A stretch of DNA of 64,000 bases from RH-AL1 sp965198495. Lineage in GTDB: Bacteria; Pseudomonadota; Alphaproteobacteria; Rhizobiales; Beijerinckiaceae. The DNA lies in NCBI GenBank assembly GCA_965198495.1, contig CBDAPL010000001.1, positions 2,728,001-2,792,000 on the forward strand, in the 5' to 3' direction. Below the pieces are notes generated by a model, which saw nothing but the letters and a program-made list of their open reading frames with translations, made no database searches and was not told the origin of the DNA. This document shows, one piece after another, positions 52,479 to 63,400 of the stretch (its first letter is position 1; the number at the start of each line of letters is the position of its first letter). A program made the translations under genes and the position numbers.

Positions 52479-53248
52479 CCGCGGCACGAGTATCGGTCGC
52501 GGCCGACGACGTCTTGGCCACCGGCGCGCCGCCGGCTCTGAGCGCCTCGTGCGAGGCGCCTGCGCAAGACATTGCCGCCAACGGTCCGCTGCCCAACGTC
52601 GGCAAGGCGTTGGCTGCCCACAAAACCATTCAGATCCTCGCTATCGGCTCGGCGTCAGCCGCCTCTCTCGGCATCGACTCGGGCATCAAGAGCTACCCGG
52701 TGCAGCTCGAAGACATCCTCAAGGAGGCGCTGAAAGGAGTCGACGTCGACATCATCAATCGCGGGACCGGGGGCGAAGTCGCGCAGACCTCCGCCGACCG
52801 CATCCGCAGCGAGGTCGCGCTGACCAAACCCGACCTCGTGCTCTGGCAGCTCGGCACCAACGACGCGCTCGCCCGCGTCGATCCCGACCAATTCATCGAT
52901 GTCGTGAAGTCGACGATCGATTGGCTGAAGTCGAACGACACCGACGTCGTCCTTGTCGGGCTGCAATACACGACGCGCTTCGCCAAGGACGAGAGCTACT
53001 ATGCGATCCGCGCCGCGCTGGACAAGATCGCCAAGGATGAGAACGTGCTCTACGTAAAGCGCTACGACGCGATGAAATTCATCGCGCAAACGCGCGCCAA
53101 GGTGCACCTGATGGCGAGCGACAATTACCATTTGAGCGCGCTCGGCACCCAATGCATGGCGGAGCATGTCGCGCGAGCGATGACCGCCAACCTCTTCGTG
53201 CGACGCTTCAGGCCGGCCGGCACCGTGCCACCGCCGCCGGCGAACTGA
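52403..53248 (+). CDS. SGNH/GDSL-fold protein, altered block I
   Basis: 281 residues from ATG 52403 (ATG 52391 is possible), inside the 3' end of opgC in another frame. Signal-like segment VSRAVFAGCLLLPLTAARVSVAA. SGNH blocks: block I reads ILAIGSASAASLG where Ser is expected at the third position of G-D/S-S, block II NRGTGGEVA, block III WQLGTNDA, block V DNYHLSALG (the Asp/His pair). So Gly, Asn and His are kept but the position of the nucleophile appears to be Ala, with Ser one residue on. Likely a periplasmic esterase or acyl-handling partner of OpgC. Confidence 0.8.
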   Translation: MGYPNEGRGRQVSRAVFAGCLLLPLTAARVSVAADDVLATGAPPALSASCEAPAQDIAANGPLPNVGKALAAHKTIQILAIGSASAASLGIDSGIKSYPVQLEDILKEALKGVDVDIINRGTGGEVAQTSADRIRSEVALTKPDLVLWQLGTNDALARVDPDQFIDVVKSTIDWLKSNDTDVVLVGLQYTTRFAKDESYYAIRAALDKIAKDENVLYVKRYDAMKFIAQTRAKVHLMASDNYHLSALGTQCMAEHVARAMTANLFVRRFRPAGTVPPPPAN

Positions 53249-53314
53249 AGGGCGTCGCAAATGGCGCGGTGATTGCAGCCCAGGTCGACCGCACGCGATC
53301 TGGAACAAACAGAC

Positions 53315-55228
53315 ATGTCGGATATCGAAGCTCTTCCCGCGGCTCATTCGCATCACGCCGCGACGGTCGGCGATGCGCCAAGCGCTCCGCTGGGCATGCT
53401 CAGTCTCGCGGCCCTCGGGATCGTCTTCGGCGACATCGGCACTAGCCCGCTCTACACCTTCAAGACGATTTTGGACCTCGCGGGCGAGAAGCCAAGCCCC
53501 GCGGTCATCGTCGGCATGCTCTCTCTTGTGCTGTGGACATTGTTCATTGTCACAACCGTCAAGTATGTGTCCTTCGCGATGCGGGTCGACAACGATGGCG
53601 AGGGCGGAATCCTCGCCTTGATGTCGCTCCTGGGCGTCAAGAACAAGCAGCGTCCGATCATCATCGCCCTCGGCCTTTTCGGCGCCGCCCTGATCTACGG
53701 GGATGGCGCCGTGACGCCCGCGATTTCCGTCCTCTCCGCTCTCGAGGGGCTCGACATGGCGACGCCGGTCTTCAAGCCCTACATCCTGCCGGCGGCGGTC
53801 GTCATTTTGATCGGGCTTTTCGCGATCCAGCCGGCCGGCACCCAGAAGATCGGCAAGGCGTTCGGCCCGGTCATGGTGATCTGGTTCGCGGTGATCACGC
53901 TGATGGGCCTCTCCGGCATTCTCCATCATCCGGCGATTTTCGCCGCGTTGAACCCGTTTTATGGCCTTGTCTACCTCTTCCACCACGGTCTCACCGGCTT
54001 CCTCGTATTGGGCGGCGTGTTCCTTTGCGTGACCGGCGCGGAAGCCCTTTACGCCGACATGGGGCATTTCGGACCCAAGCCGATCCGGCTCGCCTGGTTC
54101 GCCGCCGTATTTCCCGCCCTCATCATCAACTATGCGGGCCAAGCCGCGCTGGTGGTCGACGGCGCCCCAGCCGACGGAAACATCTTCTATCGGCTCTGTC
54201 CCCACGCGCTGATCGTCCCGCTCGTCATGCTGGCGACGCTGGCAACCATCATCGCCAGTCAATCGATCATCACCGGGGCCTTCTCGATGACGCGTCAGGC
54301 GATCTTGCTCGGTTGGCTGCCGCGCCTGCGCATTCGGCAGACTTCGGCGGAGGGCTACGGTCAGATCTACGTCGGCGTGGTCAACTGGCTTTTGATGATC
54401 GTCACGCTCGGCCTGACGATTGGTTTCGGCAAGTCGGACAATCTCGCCGCCGCCTACGGCATCGCCGTTTCGCTCACCATGCTCATGACGAGCGTGCTCC
54501 TGTTCATCGCGATGCGCGAGATCTGGGGCTGGAGCCTCGCCGCCGCTGGCGCCGTGGCAGGGCTCTTCCTGATCGTCGACACGGCATTCTTCCTCGCCAA
54601 TCTCTCCAAGCTCTTCGAGGGTGGCTACGTCCCCTTGCTGCTCGCGGGGCTGATCTATGCCGTCATGATGATCTGGCATCGTGGTGCCACCGTCGTCGCC
54701 GACCGCATGCGAGCCTCGGTCATCCCCATTGGGGAATTTACCGCCGAGCTCGTGTCGGGCCAAATCCCTCGCACGGCCGGCACGGCGGTATTCCTCACCC
54801 GCACCAACAGCGACACGCCGCCCGTGATGGCATGGCAGGTCAAGCATAATCGGGCGCTGCACAAGCAGTGCTTCGTGCTCCACGTGACGATCCTGCACGT
54901 GCCATGGTTGCGCGACATGGAACGCATGACGCTCGCCGAGATCGCGCCCGATATCTGGCGGGGCGAGGCCTTCTACGGGTTCATGGAGCGGCCGGATATC
55001 CCGGAGCTGCTGCGCGCCTGGGCCGCACGCGGGAGTGCTGTCGATCTCGACGACGTGACCTACTATATCGCGCACGAAAACGTCGTGCACCGCGACGATG
55101 GCAAGGGTCTGCCCTACTGGCAGGAGGCGCTCTTTGGCGTCATGGAGCGCAACACCGTCCACTATGCCGCCTTTCTGAGGCTGCCGACCGACAATGTCGT
55201 GGAGATCGGACGCCAGATCGCGATTTGA
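53315..55228 (+). CDS. kup: Low-affinity potassium transporter Kup
   Basis: 637 residues with twelve membrane helices and a cytoplasmic C-terminal domain. ALGIVFGDIGTSPLYTFKTI is the Kup signature, followed by YGDGAVTPAISVLSALEG, GALYADMGHFG-type region (CVTGAEALYADMGHFGP) and SQSIITGAFSMTRQAILLGWLPRL. ATG 53315 (MSDIEALPA) is favoured over the upstream in-frame start at 53273. Confidence 0.97.
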   Translation: MSDIEALPAAHSHHAATVGDAPSAPLGMLSLAALGIVFGDIGTSPLYTFKTILDLAGEKPSPAVIVGMLSLVLWTLFIVTTVKYVSFAMRVDNDGEGGILALMSLLGVKNKQRPIIIALGLFGAALIYGDGAVTPAISVLSALEGLDMATPVFKPYILPAAVVILIGLFAIQPAGTQKIGKAFGPVMVIWFAVITLMGLSGILHHPAIFAALNPFYGLVYLFHHGLTGFLVLGGVFLCVTGAEALYADMGHFGPKPIRLAWFAAVFPALIINYAGQAALVVDGAPADGNIFYRLCPHALIVPLVMLATLATIIASQSIITGAFSMTRQAILLGWLPRLRIRQTSAEGYGQIYVGVVNWLLMIVTLGLTIGFGKSDNLAAAYGIAVSLTMLMTSVLLFIAMREIWGWSLAAAGAVAGLFLIVDTAFFLANLSKLFEGGYVPLLLAGLIYAVMMIWHRGATVVADRMRASVIPIGEFTAELVSGQIPRTAGTAVFLTRTNSDTPPVMAWQVKHNRALHKQCFVLHVTILHVPWLRDMERMTLAEIAPDIWRGEAFYGFMERPDIPELLRAWAARGSAVDLDDVTYYIAHENVVHRDDGKGLPYWQEALFGVMERNTVHYAAFLRLPTDNVVEIGRQIAI

Positions 55229-55267
55229 TCGCGCGTCTCGGCTTTGGGTGCGAACTGACGGTTGCGG

Positions 55268-55285
55268 CGTCGCCGTCGGGCGACG
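55268..55285. terminator. GC-rich hairpin after kup
   Basis: CGTCGCC-GTCG-GGCGACG is a perfect 7-bp stem with a 4-base loop, 40 bases after the kup stop in the 192-base gap between kup (+) and the convergent multicopper-oxidase-like gene (-). There is no T-run, so a terminator role is only suggested by position. Confidence 0.4.
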
Positions 55286-55420
55286 ACCGCCGCGAGATTG
55301 TCACCGGTGGGCAACAGCGGCGTGCGCGAATGTCGGCGTTCGCTGACGACATCTACTCGGATGTCAGCGCTTGGCGACGCGGGGCTGGGCAGGTTCGAGC
55401 GGGTACGGGCAGCCAAGCCT

Positions 55421-56887
55421 TCAGCTGACCTCGAACCAGGCGGCCAGACCCGTTTCCTGCCGATCGAGGATTGACGAACCGATCGCCCACTTGCCCGGAT
55501 TATCGGCGATGAAGGCGACGTGCTTGGTCTTGCCAGGCGCCAGCAGCACCGAGTCGCGCCAGTAGGGATCCCAACCATCATCGAGGTCGTGCAGCAACCG
55601 CCAGACGTGACCGTGGATGTGGATCTGCTGCAAGAAGGACGTCTTGTTGACGAAGGTGAGCGTCACGGCGCCTCCGCGCTTCTGGCTGAACAGCGGTTTA
55701 CCGGAGAAACCGTCGGACGACACACCATTCAGGCTCCAAAGCGCGGGTGGGGGCGCACCGTTCCTATCGGCGCCGCCGATCGGCTGCATCTCGAAGGCCT
55801 TGGTCCGAGCGACAGCCGGCACCGCCCCCTTCGCCGAGGCGGTTTCGTCCTTGCCACCGCCGATCACGATCTCCTTGCGCAGCGAGCGCTCGAGATGGAT
55901 CCGGGTCGGCAGCAGCGGGTTCGAAGCCAGCTTCGTCACAGCAGGATGCGCGGCCAGCGCCCCGCCCACCGTTTTCAGGATCAAGAGCGGTTTATCAGGT
56001 TCGCCGTCGCCGAGTAACACGAGCGACGCATCCGCGCCGGCCTCGGCGGGAAGGTCGACGATTACTTCGAAACGCGATCCGGGCCCGATCGGCACGGTAC
56101 CGCGCATCGGCGCGAAGAGTTCGGACGGCTGTCCGTCGATCGCGATCACCATTGGCTTCGCGTTCGACAGGCTCACCACGCAGATGCGCGCCGAACATGC
56201 GTTGAGCAGGCGCATCCGCACACGGGCGCCAGGCTGGAAGCTTGCCGTCGCCGGCGCTGGCGTCCCGTTCACCGTCATCAGCGCGCCGCGCGTGCCGCCA
56301 GCCGAAGCCTGCGCGAGGTCTTCGCCGCGCACCTGAGCCTTGGCATCAAGCGACCAGTCATCCAGCACGACCAGCAAGTCGGCATCGGCCTTCGGCGGTT
56401 CGGCCTCATCGACGATCAGCACGCCGTAAAGGCCGCGATCCTTCTGCTCGGCCCCCATCGGCCAGACGCGCGGGTGATACCAGAAAAGCCCGGCATCGGG
56501 CGGCGTGAACCGGTAGTCGAAGGTCTCGCCCGGCATCACCGGCTTCTGCGTCAGCCCGGCGACGCCGTCCATGGCGTTGATGTTGCGGACCCCGTGCCAG
56601 GTGATCGAGGTCGGCTGGGCGAGCTTGTTGACAAGCCGAACCTTGACCTCCTCGCCTTTTCTGACGCGCAGCAGCGGTCCCGGCACCTGGCCGCCATAGC
56701 CCCAGATCGCGGTCTCGGCCAGCGGCAGCAGTCGCAGGCCGCCCGCGCGGGCCTCGAGGATGGTGAACGTATCGGCAGCGGCGGAGGCGGCGGACGGCTC
56801 AAGAGGGACGACAGTGGCGACAAGCCCGCCGAGCGACGTCAGGCAGAACGCGCGACGATCCAGGTTTAGGTGTCGTCCAACCGCCAT
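55421..56887 (-). CDS. Multicopper-oxidase-fold protein lacking most copper ligands (FtsP/SufI-like)
   Basis: 488 residues with a twin-arginine export signal (LDRRAFCLTSLGGLVATVV). The three cupredoxin domains are recognisable (GYGGQVPGPLLRVRKGEEVKVRLVN, DAGLFWYHPRVWPMGAEQKDRGLYGVLIV, QIHIHGHVWRLL), but copper motifs are degraded. HWHG reads TWHG (residues 96-99), WYHSH-type reads WYHPR (136-140), HPxHxH reads QQIHIH, and the C-terminal HCHxxxH reads GSSILDR (470-476), so the T1 Cys is absent. This resembles E. coli SufI/FtsP, a copper-free division-linked protein. Convergent with kup. Confidence 0.88.
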   Translation of the reverse strand: MAVGRHLNLDRRAFCLTSLGGLVATVVPLEPSAASAAADTFTILEARAGGLRLLPLAETAIWGYGGQVPGPLLRVRKGEEVKVRLVNKLAQPTSITWHGVRNINAMDGVAGLTQKPVMPGETFDYRFTPPDAGLFWYHPRVWPMGAEQKDRGLYGVLIVDEAEPPKADADLLVVLDDWSLDAKAQVRGEDLAQASAGGTRGALMTVNGTPAPATASFQPGARVRMRLLNACSARICVVSLSNAKPMVIAIDGQPSELFAPMRGTVPIGPGSRFEVIVDLPAEAGADASLVLLGDGEPDKPLLILKTVGGALAAHPAVTKLASNPLLPTRIHLERSLRKEIVIGGGKDETASAKGAVPAVARTKAFEMQPIGGADRNGAPPPALWSLNGVSSDGFSGKPLFSQKRGGAVTLTFVNKTSFLQQIHIHGHVWRLLHDLDDGWDPYWRDSVLLAPGKTKHVAFIADNPGKWAIGSSILDRQETGLAAWFEVS

Positions 56888-57055
56888 TTACCCTCGCGCG
56901 ATGCGAACGCCGCTTTGGGCAGGAAACCCCGCGCGGCCTGCTTTGCCATAAAGCACGGTTTCGGCGCGCACCACCTCCGTCTCACCTGATGGGTTCGTCG
57001 GCAGGCGGCCCACTATGGAGTGATGGCGCGGGGGTCAGAGTGCCACCATGGCCTA

Positions 57056-57244
57056 TTACATGATCATCGGTTTCTTCGCCGGGTCGTCGGGATCGACCGG
57101 TGGTTCCTCTACGGGTTCACCCACCCCTGGCTCCTCCTCCGGTACCGGAGGAACGTCCGGCTCCGGCTTCGGGGGGATCGGCGGCGAATGGGGGGTGGGA
57201 AGATCGATGCCGGTATCAGACAGCTGCGGCTCCACATCACACAT
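57056..57244 (-). CDS. Small Pro/Glu-rich protein
   Basis: 62 residues, nearly half Pro, Glu and Asp (PPIPPKPEPDVPPVPEEEPG), acidic and without a signal peptide. ATG 57244 has AGAGGTGA just upstream, which supports it over the overlapping plus-strand frame. Short acidic proline-rich proteins of this kind are common in Hyphomicrobiales; function unknown. Last of four small minus-strand genes. Confidence 0.6.
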   Translation of the reverse strand: MCDVEPQLSDTGIDLPTPHSPPIPPKPEPDVPPVPEEEPGVGEPVEEPPVDPDDPAKKPMIM

Positions 57245-57319
57245 GGCTCACCTCTTTAGGCCATTGCAGATGGGGGCGCGCGCCGCCGCGTGTAAGGCAA
57301 GCGGTCGGAGATCCCATTG

Positions 57320-57565
57320 TCAGCCGCCGAGAAAATCATCCGGTACTTCGCCGAAGCGCTCGATCACCACGGCGTCCTCGAAGTCGCCGACCGCCGGATC
57401 GCCTGTCCTGGAGAAGGCGACCGCGCCAGGTGCCGCAAGCGTCATACGCCGCGCCTCTCGCACCGCCGCTCCCGCCGACTGACGCTCCTGCGCCTCGCCA
57501 GGTACCATCTCGCCATCCTCGTTTCGCGTGAAAGGCAGCGCCACGAAATAGGTGACGGCGCTCAC
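57320..57565 (-). CDS. Small conserved protein of unknown function
   Basis: 81 residues, start GTG 57565. TYFVALPFTRNEDGEMVPGEAQERQSAGAAVREARRM and GAVAFSRTGDPAVGDFEDAVVIERFGEVPDDF form a compact alpha/beta module I recognise as a recurring short uncharacterised protein in Hyphomicrobiales. The start overlaps the stop of the upstream 48-residue gene (GTGA). Confidence 0.75.
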   Translation of the reverse strand: MSAVTYFVALPFTRNEDGEMVPGEAQERQSAGAAVREARRMTLAAPGAVAFSRTGDPAVGDFEDAVVIERFGEVPDDFLGG

Positions 57566-57708
57566 GACGCTTTCCGACTCTTCCGGACCACAGGTTTAGG
57601 CGGCGCGGCTTGTTGCCTTGCCTCTGCCACGGCCGGACTGATGGTCCGCGCCAAGGGCGAGCCCTGCGCCACGGGCTTGGTTGTGGACGTCTCGACGAAA
57701 CGGATCAT
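57562..57708 (-). CDS. 48-residue basic peptide, coupled to the next gene
   Basis: A frame beginning ATG 57708 with GGAG seven bases upstream and ending so that its TGA overlaps the GTG of the following gene. Product starts MIRFVETSTTKPVAQGSPL and ends with a basic tail (RKSRKAS). No hydrophobic segment. The ribosome site and four-base overlap are the main evidence; no family recognised. Confidence 0.5.
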   Translation of the reverse strand: MIRFVETSTTKPVAQGSPLARTISPAVAEARQQAAPPKPVVRKSRKAS

Positions 57709-57779
57709 CGCGCTGCTCCAGGTCGGATCTAATCGGCCTGGAGCAGGATATCAGAAACAAATAGAGAACAAAAGATCTT

Positions 57780-57947
57780 TCAGAGACGGCGTCCGCCGCG
57801 TCCGAAGAAGAAATACAGGATCAGAAGAAGGATGATCAGGCCACCGATTCCCCCGAAACCGCCGGCGCCGAGGCCGCCGCCGTAGTAGCCGTACCCGCCA
57901 CCGCCAAGGAGAAGCACGAGAACGATGATGAGAAGGATGAGGGGCAT
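57780..57947 (-). CDS. Small Gly-rich double-hydrophobic membrane peptide (DUF3309-like)
   Basis: 55 residues: hydrophobic helix (LILLIIVLVLLLGGGG), a Gly/Tyr-rich turn (YGYYGGGLGAGGFGGIGG), a second helix (LIILLLILYFFF) and a basic end (GRGGRRL). The layout matches DUF3309-type small membrane proteins. ATG 57947 has GGAG five bases upstream. A much longer frame on this strand extends from 58331 but its upstream part overlaps the hydrolase gene and is not credible. Confidence 0.7.
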   Translation of the reverse strand: MPLILLIIVLVLLLGGGGYGYYGGGLGAGGFGGIGGLIILLLILYFFFGRGGRRL

Positions 57948-58044
57948 GACGACTCCGTGAATTGACCGTCCGAATCGACGGCGACAGTGAACCGTAGCAC
58001 CTCTCAGGCCGCGGCATTCACCGGTAGGTTCGGGGCAGCTGGGC

Positions 58045-58755
58045 CTAATGGTTGGCGACGAGCGAACCCGCGCCGTTGCGCTCGAGCCAGTCGCGGGCGA
58101 TCGCCACGACCTCGGTCGGCTTTTCCATGGTCGGCAGATGGCCGCATTCGGGCAACGCGTGCCATTCCGAGAGCGGGATGTGCTCGACGAAGGCGTGACC
58201 CTTCGCGACAGGGACGATGGCGTCGTCCTCACCCCAGATCGCCAGCACCGGCATGGTGAGCTTGGCGGCCATATCCTCGACCGAACGCTTGGTGGCAAGG
58301 GAGCGCGCCTGATGAGCGGCGACTGCCGCACCGACGCGCTTGGCCATCGCCTTGAACGCCTCGGCCTGCTCCTTGTGCGCGGGCAGGACCACGGCGCCTG
58401 AGAGATAGTCGATCGCGCCGTCGACGTTTGTCTCGATCGTCTGGACGAGGCCGTTCATCGCGGCGACGTCCGGCGCGGCGGGATCGGCGCCCATGATCCA
58501 CAAGGCCTTGACCCGCTCGGGGGCGGCCAGCGCGATCTCGATGGCGAGGCTCGCGCCGTACGAGGTCCCGGCGAGCACGAAATGCGGCGGGGCTTGCGCC
58601 AGTATGGCGGCGACACTCTCGTCAAGCGTATCGCGCGGCGCCGCGATCACATGGATATTGATCGTCTCCTCAAGCTGGAATCTGACGTCCTTGTAGAGGC
58701 CGCCGTCGCAAAAGAGCGCGGGAATGAGAACGAGATCGTGCTTCAGGTCGGACAT
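58045..58755 (-). CDS. Alpha/beta hydrolase
   Basis: 236 residues. Nucleophile elbow is GTSYG (VLAGTSYGASLAIE); the catalytic Asp is in AIWGEDDAIVP and the His in LPECGHLPTMEKP, a complete triad. Start ATG 58755 (MSDLKHDLVLIPA) places the first beta strand at once, as usual. Substrate unknown. Single gene upstream of the small-gene run on the minus strand. Confidence 0.9.
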   Translation of the reverse strand: MSDLKHDLVLIPALFCDGGLYKDVRFQLEETINIHVIAAPRDTLDESVAAILAQAPPHFVLAGTSYGASLAIEIALAAPERVKALWIMGADPAAPDVAAMNGLVQTIETNVDGAIDYLSGAVVLPAHKEQAEAFKAMAKRVGAAVAAHQARSLATKRSVEDMAAKLTMPVLAIWGEDDAIVPVAKGHAFVEHIPLSEWHALPECGHLPTMEKPTEVVAIARDWLERNGAGSLVANH

Positions 58756-58845
58756 CGGAGACTCCGTGTTTCGGCGTGCCCGCAATATCATCGGCGCCGA
58801 GTCTTGTCGCTCTATCCCTAGGCTAATAAGCCGCGCCTTGGCCGT

Positions 58846-60261
<1,416 letters not shown>

Positions 60262-60453
60262 CGAAGCCTTGCCGTGAGGCACTGGAAGGTGAGGCGCTCG
60301 AAGGTGAGGCCGGGCCGTGGTCGCGGGCACTGAGCTTTGCATAAGCAAGGCCACTACAAGCGGGCGCGAGCGTGGCGAAGCGGCGCTGCGACGGCGGCCA
60401 TTATCGCGCGACGCGATGCTATCGTGCGCCGACTCGATCCTGGGATCCCGCCG

Positions 60454-63400
60454 ATGTCCGAGCTCCTCCCCGTCTTCGCGGCTCCCTATGCGCCGGACGA
60501 TGCCGCGCTGCTTCCCGCTCTTCTCGCCGACGCGAGCCTGTTGCCGGCGCAGGAGGCGCGGATCGACGTGCTGGCGACGGACCTGATCGGCGCGATTCGC
60601 GCGGAGGGCGGCGGCTTTGCCGGCGCTCTCGGCGGCGTCGAGGCCATGCTGCGGGAATATTCGCTCTCGACCAAGGAGGGCCTCGCCCTGATGGTCCTCG
60701 CCGAGGCGCTGCTGCGGGTGCCTGACGCGGCCACCGCCGACCGGCTGATCGAGGACAAGCTCGGCCAGGGCGGCTTCGCGACGCACGCGACTCGCTCCGG
60801 CGCGCTGCTGGTCGGCGCCTCGGCCTGGGCGCTCGGTCTCTCCGCCCGCGTCATCGCGCCGGGCGAAACCCCGGATGGGGTGCTGGCCTCTCTCGCGCGG
60901 CGAGTCGGGGTCCCCGCCGTGCGCCAGGCCGCGCGCCAGGCGATGCGGATCATGGGCGGCCATTTCGTGCTGGGGGAGACGATCGAGGCGGCGCTGGCGC
61001 GCGCCGGCAGCGGCGCCGGCCGGCTCTACCGCTACTCGTTCGACATGCTCGGCGAAGGCGCGCGAACGGCCGCCGATGCCAGCGCCTATCGCGTCAGCTA
61101 CGCCAAGGCGATCGACGCGATCGGCCGCGCCGCGGGTAACCGCCCGCTGCCGGACCGGCCCGGCATCTCGGTGAAGCTCTCCGCGCTGCATCCGCGCTAC
61201 GAGGCGGTCGGTCGCGAGCGGGTGATGAGCGAACTGGTGCCGGTGGTGCTCGACCTCGCGCGACAGGCGAAGGGCTTCGACCTCAACTTCACGATCGACG
61301 CCGAGGAGGCGGACAGGCTCGAGCTTTCGCTCGACGTGCTGGGCGCGGTGCTGGCCGATACCTCGCTCGAAGGCTGGGACGGTTTCGGCCTGGCGATCCA
61401 GGCCTACCAGAAGCGCTGCCATGCCGTGATCGACCATGTCGCCGCCTTGGCCGAGCGGCTCGATCGGCGGCTGATGGTGCGCCTCGTCAAGGGTGCCTAC
61501 TGGGACACCGAGGTGAAGCGCGCGCAGGAGCGCGGCCTCGCCGACTACCCCGTCTTCACGCGCAAAAGCATGACGGATGTCAGCTATGCCGCCGCCGCCG
61601 CGCGTCTGCTCGCGCATCGTCCCCGGCTCTACCCTCAGTTTGCCACCCACAACGCGCTGTCGGTGGCGAGCATCATCGCGCGGGCCGGCGATGAGGGCGG
61701 CTACGAATTCCAGCGCCTGCACGGCATGGGCGACGCCCTCTACGCTCGCCTGCTCGCCGGCCATCCGGACGCGGCCTGTCGCACCTACGCGCCGGTCGGC
61801 GGTCACCGCGACCTGCTCGCCTACCTTGTGCGACGCCTTCTGGAGAACGGCGCCAATTCCTCGTTCGTCTCGCAGGCCGCCGACCCGGACGTGCCAATCG
61901 AGGCGCTGCTGCGTCGGCCGGAGGCGCTTGTCGCCGAGGGTGGCGCGCGGCTTCGCGACCTGCCTTTGCCGCGGGACCTGTTCGCGCCCGGCCGGGTGAA
62001 CGCGGCCGGTCTCGAGTTCGGCTCGCGCGCCGCGCTCGACGGCCTGCTGGCGGAGGTGCGGGCGGGAAACCGGCCGGTATCCGCCACCTCGATCGTCGAT
62101 GACGCCGCCGCAGGCGGCGCGGCGCGCGAGGCCGTGAGCCCCATCGACGGCGCGACCCTCGTCGGGACGATCATCGAGGCGACGCCCGACGTCGCCGATG
62201 CCGCGATAGCGGCGGCCTCGAGAGGCGCGCGCGCCTGGGCCGCGACCCCGGCCGCGCGCCGCGCCGCCGCGCTCGAGACGGCCGCCGACGCGATGGAGGC
62301 CGCGCGCGGCCGCCTCATCCATCTCCTGCAGGTCGAGGCCGGCAAGACGCTCGACGATTGTCTCGCCGAGCTGCGCGAGGCTGTCGACTTCTGCCGCTAC
62401 TACGCCGCCGAGGGACGGCGTCTTTTCGAGCAGCCGCTCGCCCTGCCCGGCCCGACCGGCGAGAGCAATCGGCTGGCCCTGCGCGGGCGCGGCGTCTTCG
62501 TGGCGATCTCGCCCTGGAACTTCCCGCTGGCGATCTTCGTCGGCCAGATCGCGGCGGCGCTGATGGCCGGCAACGCGGTCGTGGCGAAACCGGCGGAACA
62601 GACGCCGCTGATCGCCGCGGAGGCGGTGCGCATCCTGCATGCCGCCGGCGTTCCGGCGAGCGCGCTGCACCTGGTGCTGGGCGATGGGGATCTCGGCGCC
62701 AAGCTCGTCGAGCATCCCGGCATCGCCGGCGTGGTCTTCACCGGCTCGACCTCGGTCGCGCGGGCCATCAACCGGACGCTCGCCGCCAAGGATGGCCCGA
62801 TCGTCCCGCTGATCGCCGAGACGGGCGGCATCAACGCGATGATCGTCGATGCCACGGCGCTCCCCGAGCAGGTCGCCGACGATGTCATCGCCTCCGCCTT
62901 TCGCTCCGCCGGCCAGCGCTGCTCGGCGCTGCGGCTGCTGCTGGTGCAGGCCGATATCGCCGACAAGGTGATCGCGATGGTGGCCGGGGCCGCGCGCGAA
63001 CTGCGGCTCGGCGATCCACGCGATCCGGCGACGCACATCGGTCCGGTGATCGACGCGCCGGCGCGTGCCCGCCTCGATGCCTATTGCGCCGTGACGCGAG
63101 GCTCGGCCCGCGTCCACCTTGAAGGCGACGCGCCCGCCGGGGGCTTCTTCGTGGCGCCGCGCATCTTCGAGATCGCCGATCCCACCGCCCTCGACGAAGA
63201 GGTCTTCGGGCCTATCCTCCACGTCTGCCGCTACGAGGCGTCGAACCTCGACGCCGTGCTCGACGCGATCGACGCCAAAGGCTACGGACTGACGCTCGGC
63301 ATTCATTCGCGCATCGAGCGTACCGTCGCCCGCATCGTCGCGCGGCTGACGACCGGCAATGTCTACGTCAACCGCAACATGATCGGCGCGGTGGTCGGTT

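Noticed and set aside
52655..55162. An 835-codon minus-strand frame opposite the SGNH-type gene and kup
   Set aside because: Rich in His, Asp, Glu and Arg with no conserved motif and fully antisense to two clear genes.
57048..57482. 144-codon plus-strand frame
   Set aside because: Gly/Ser-rich reading opposite two small minus-strand genes that have ribosome sites and protein-like composition.
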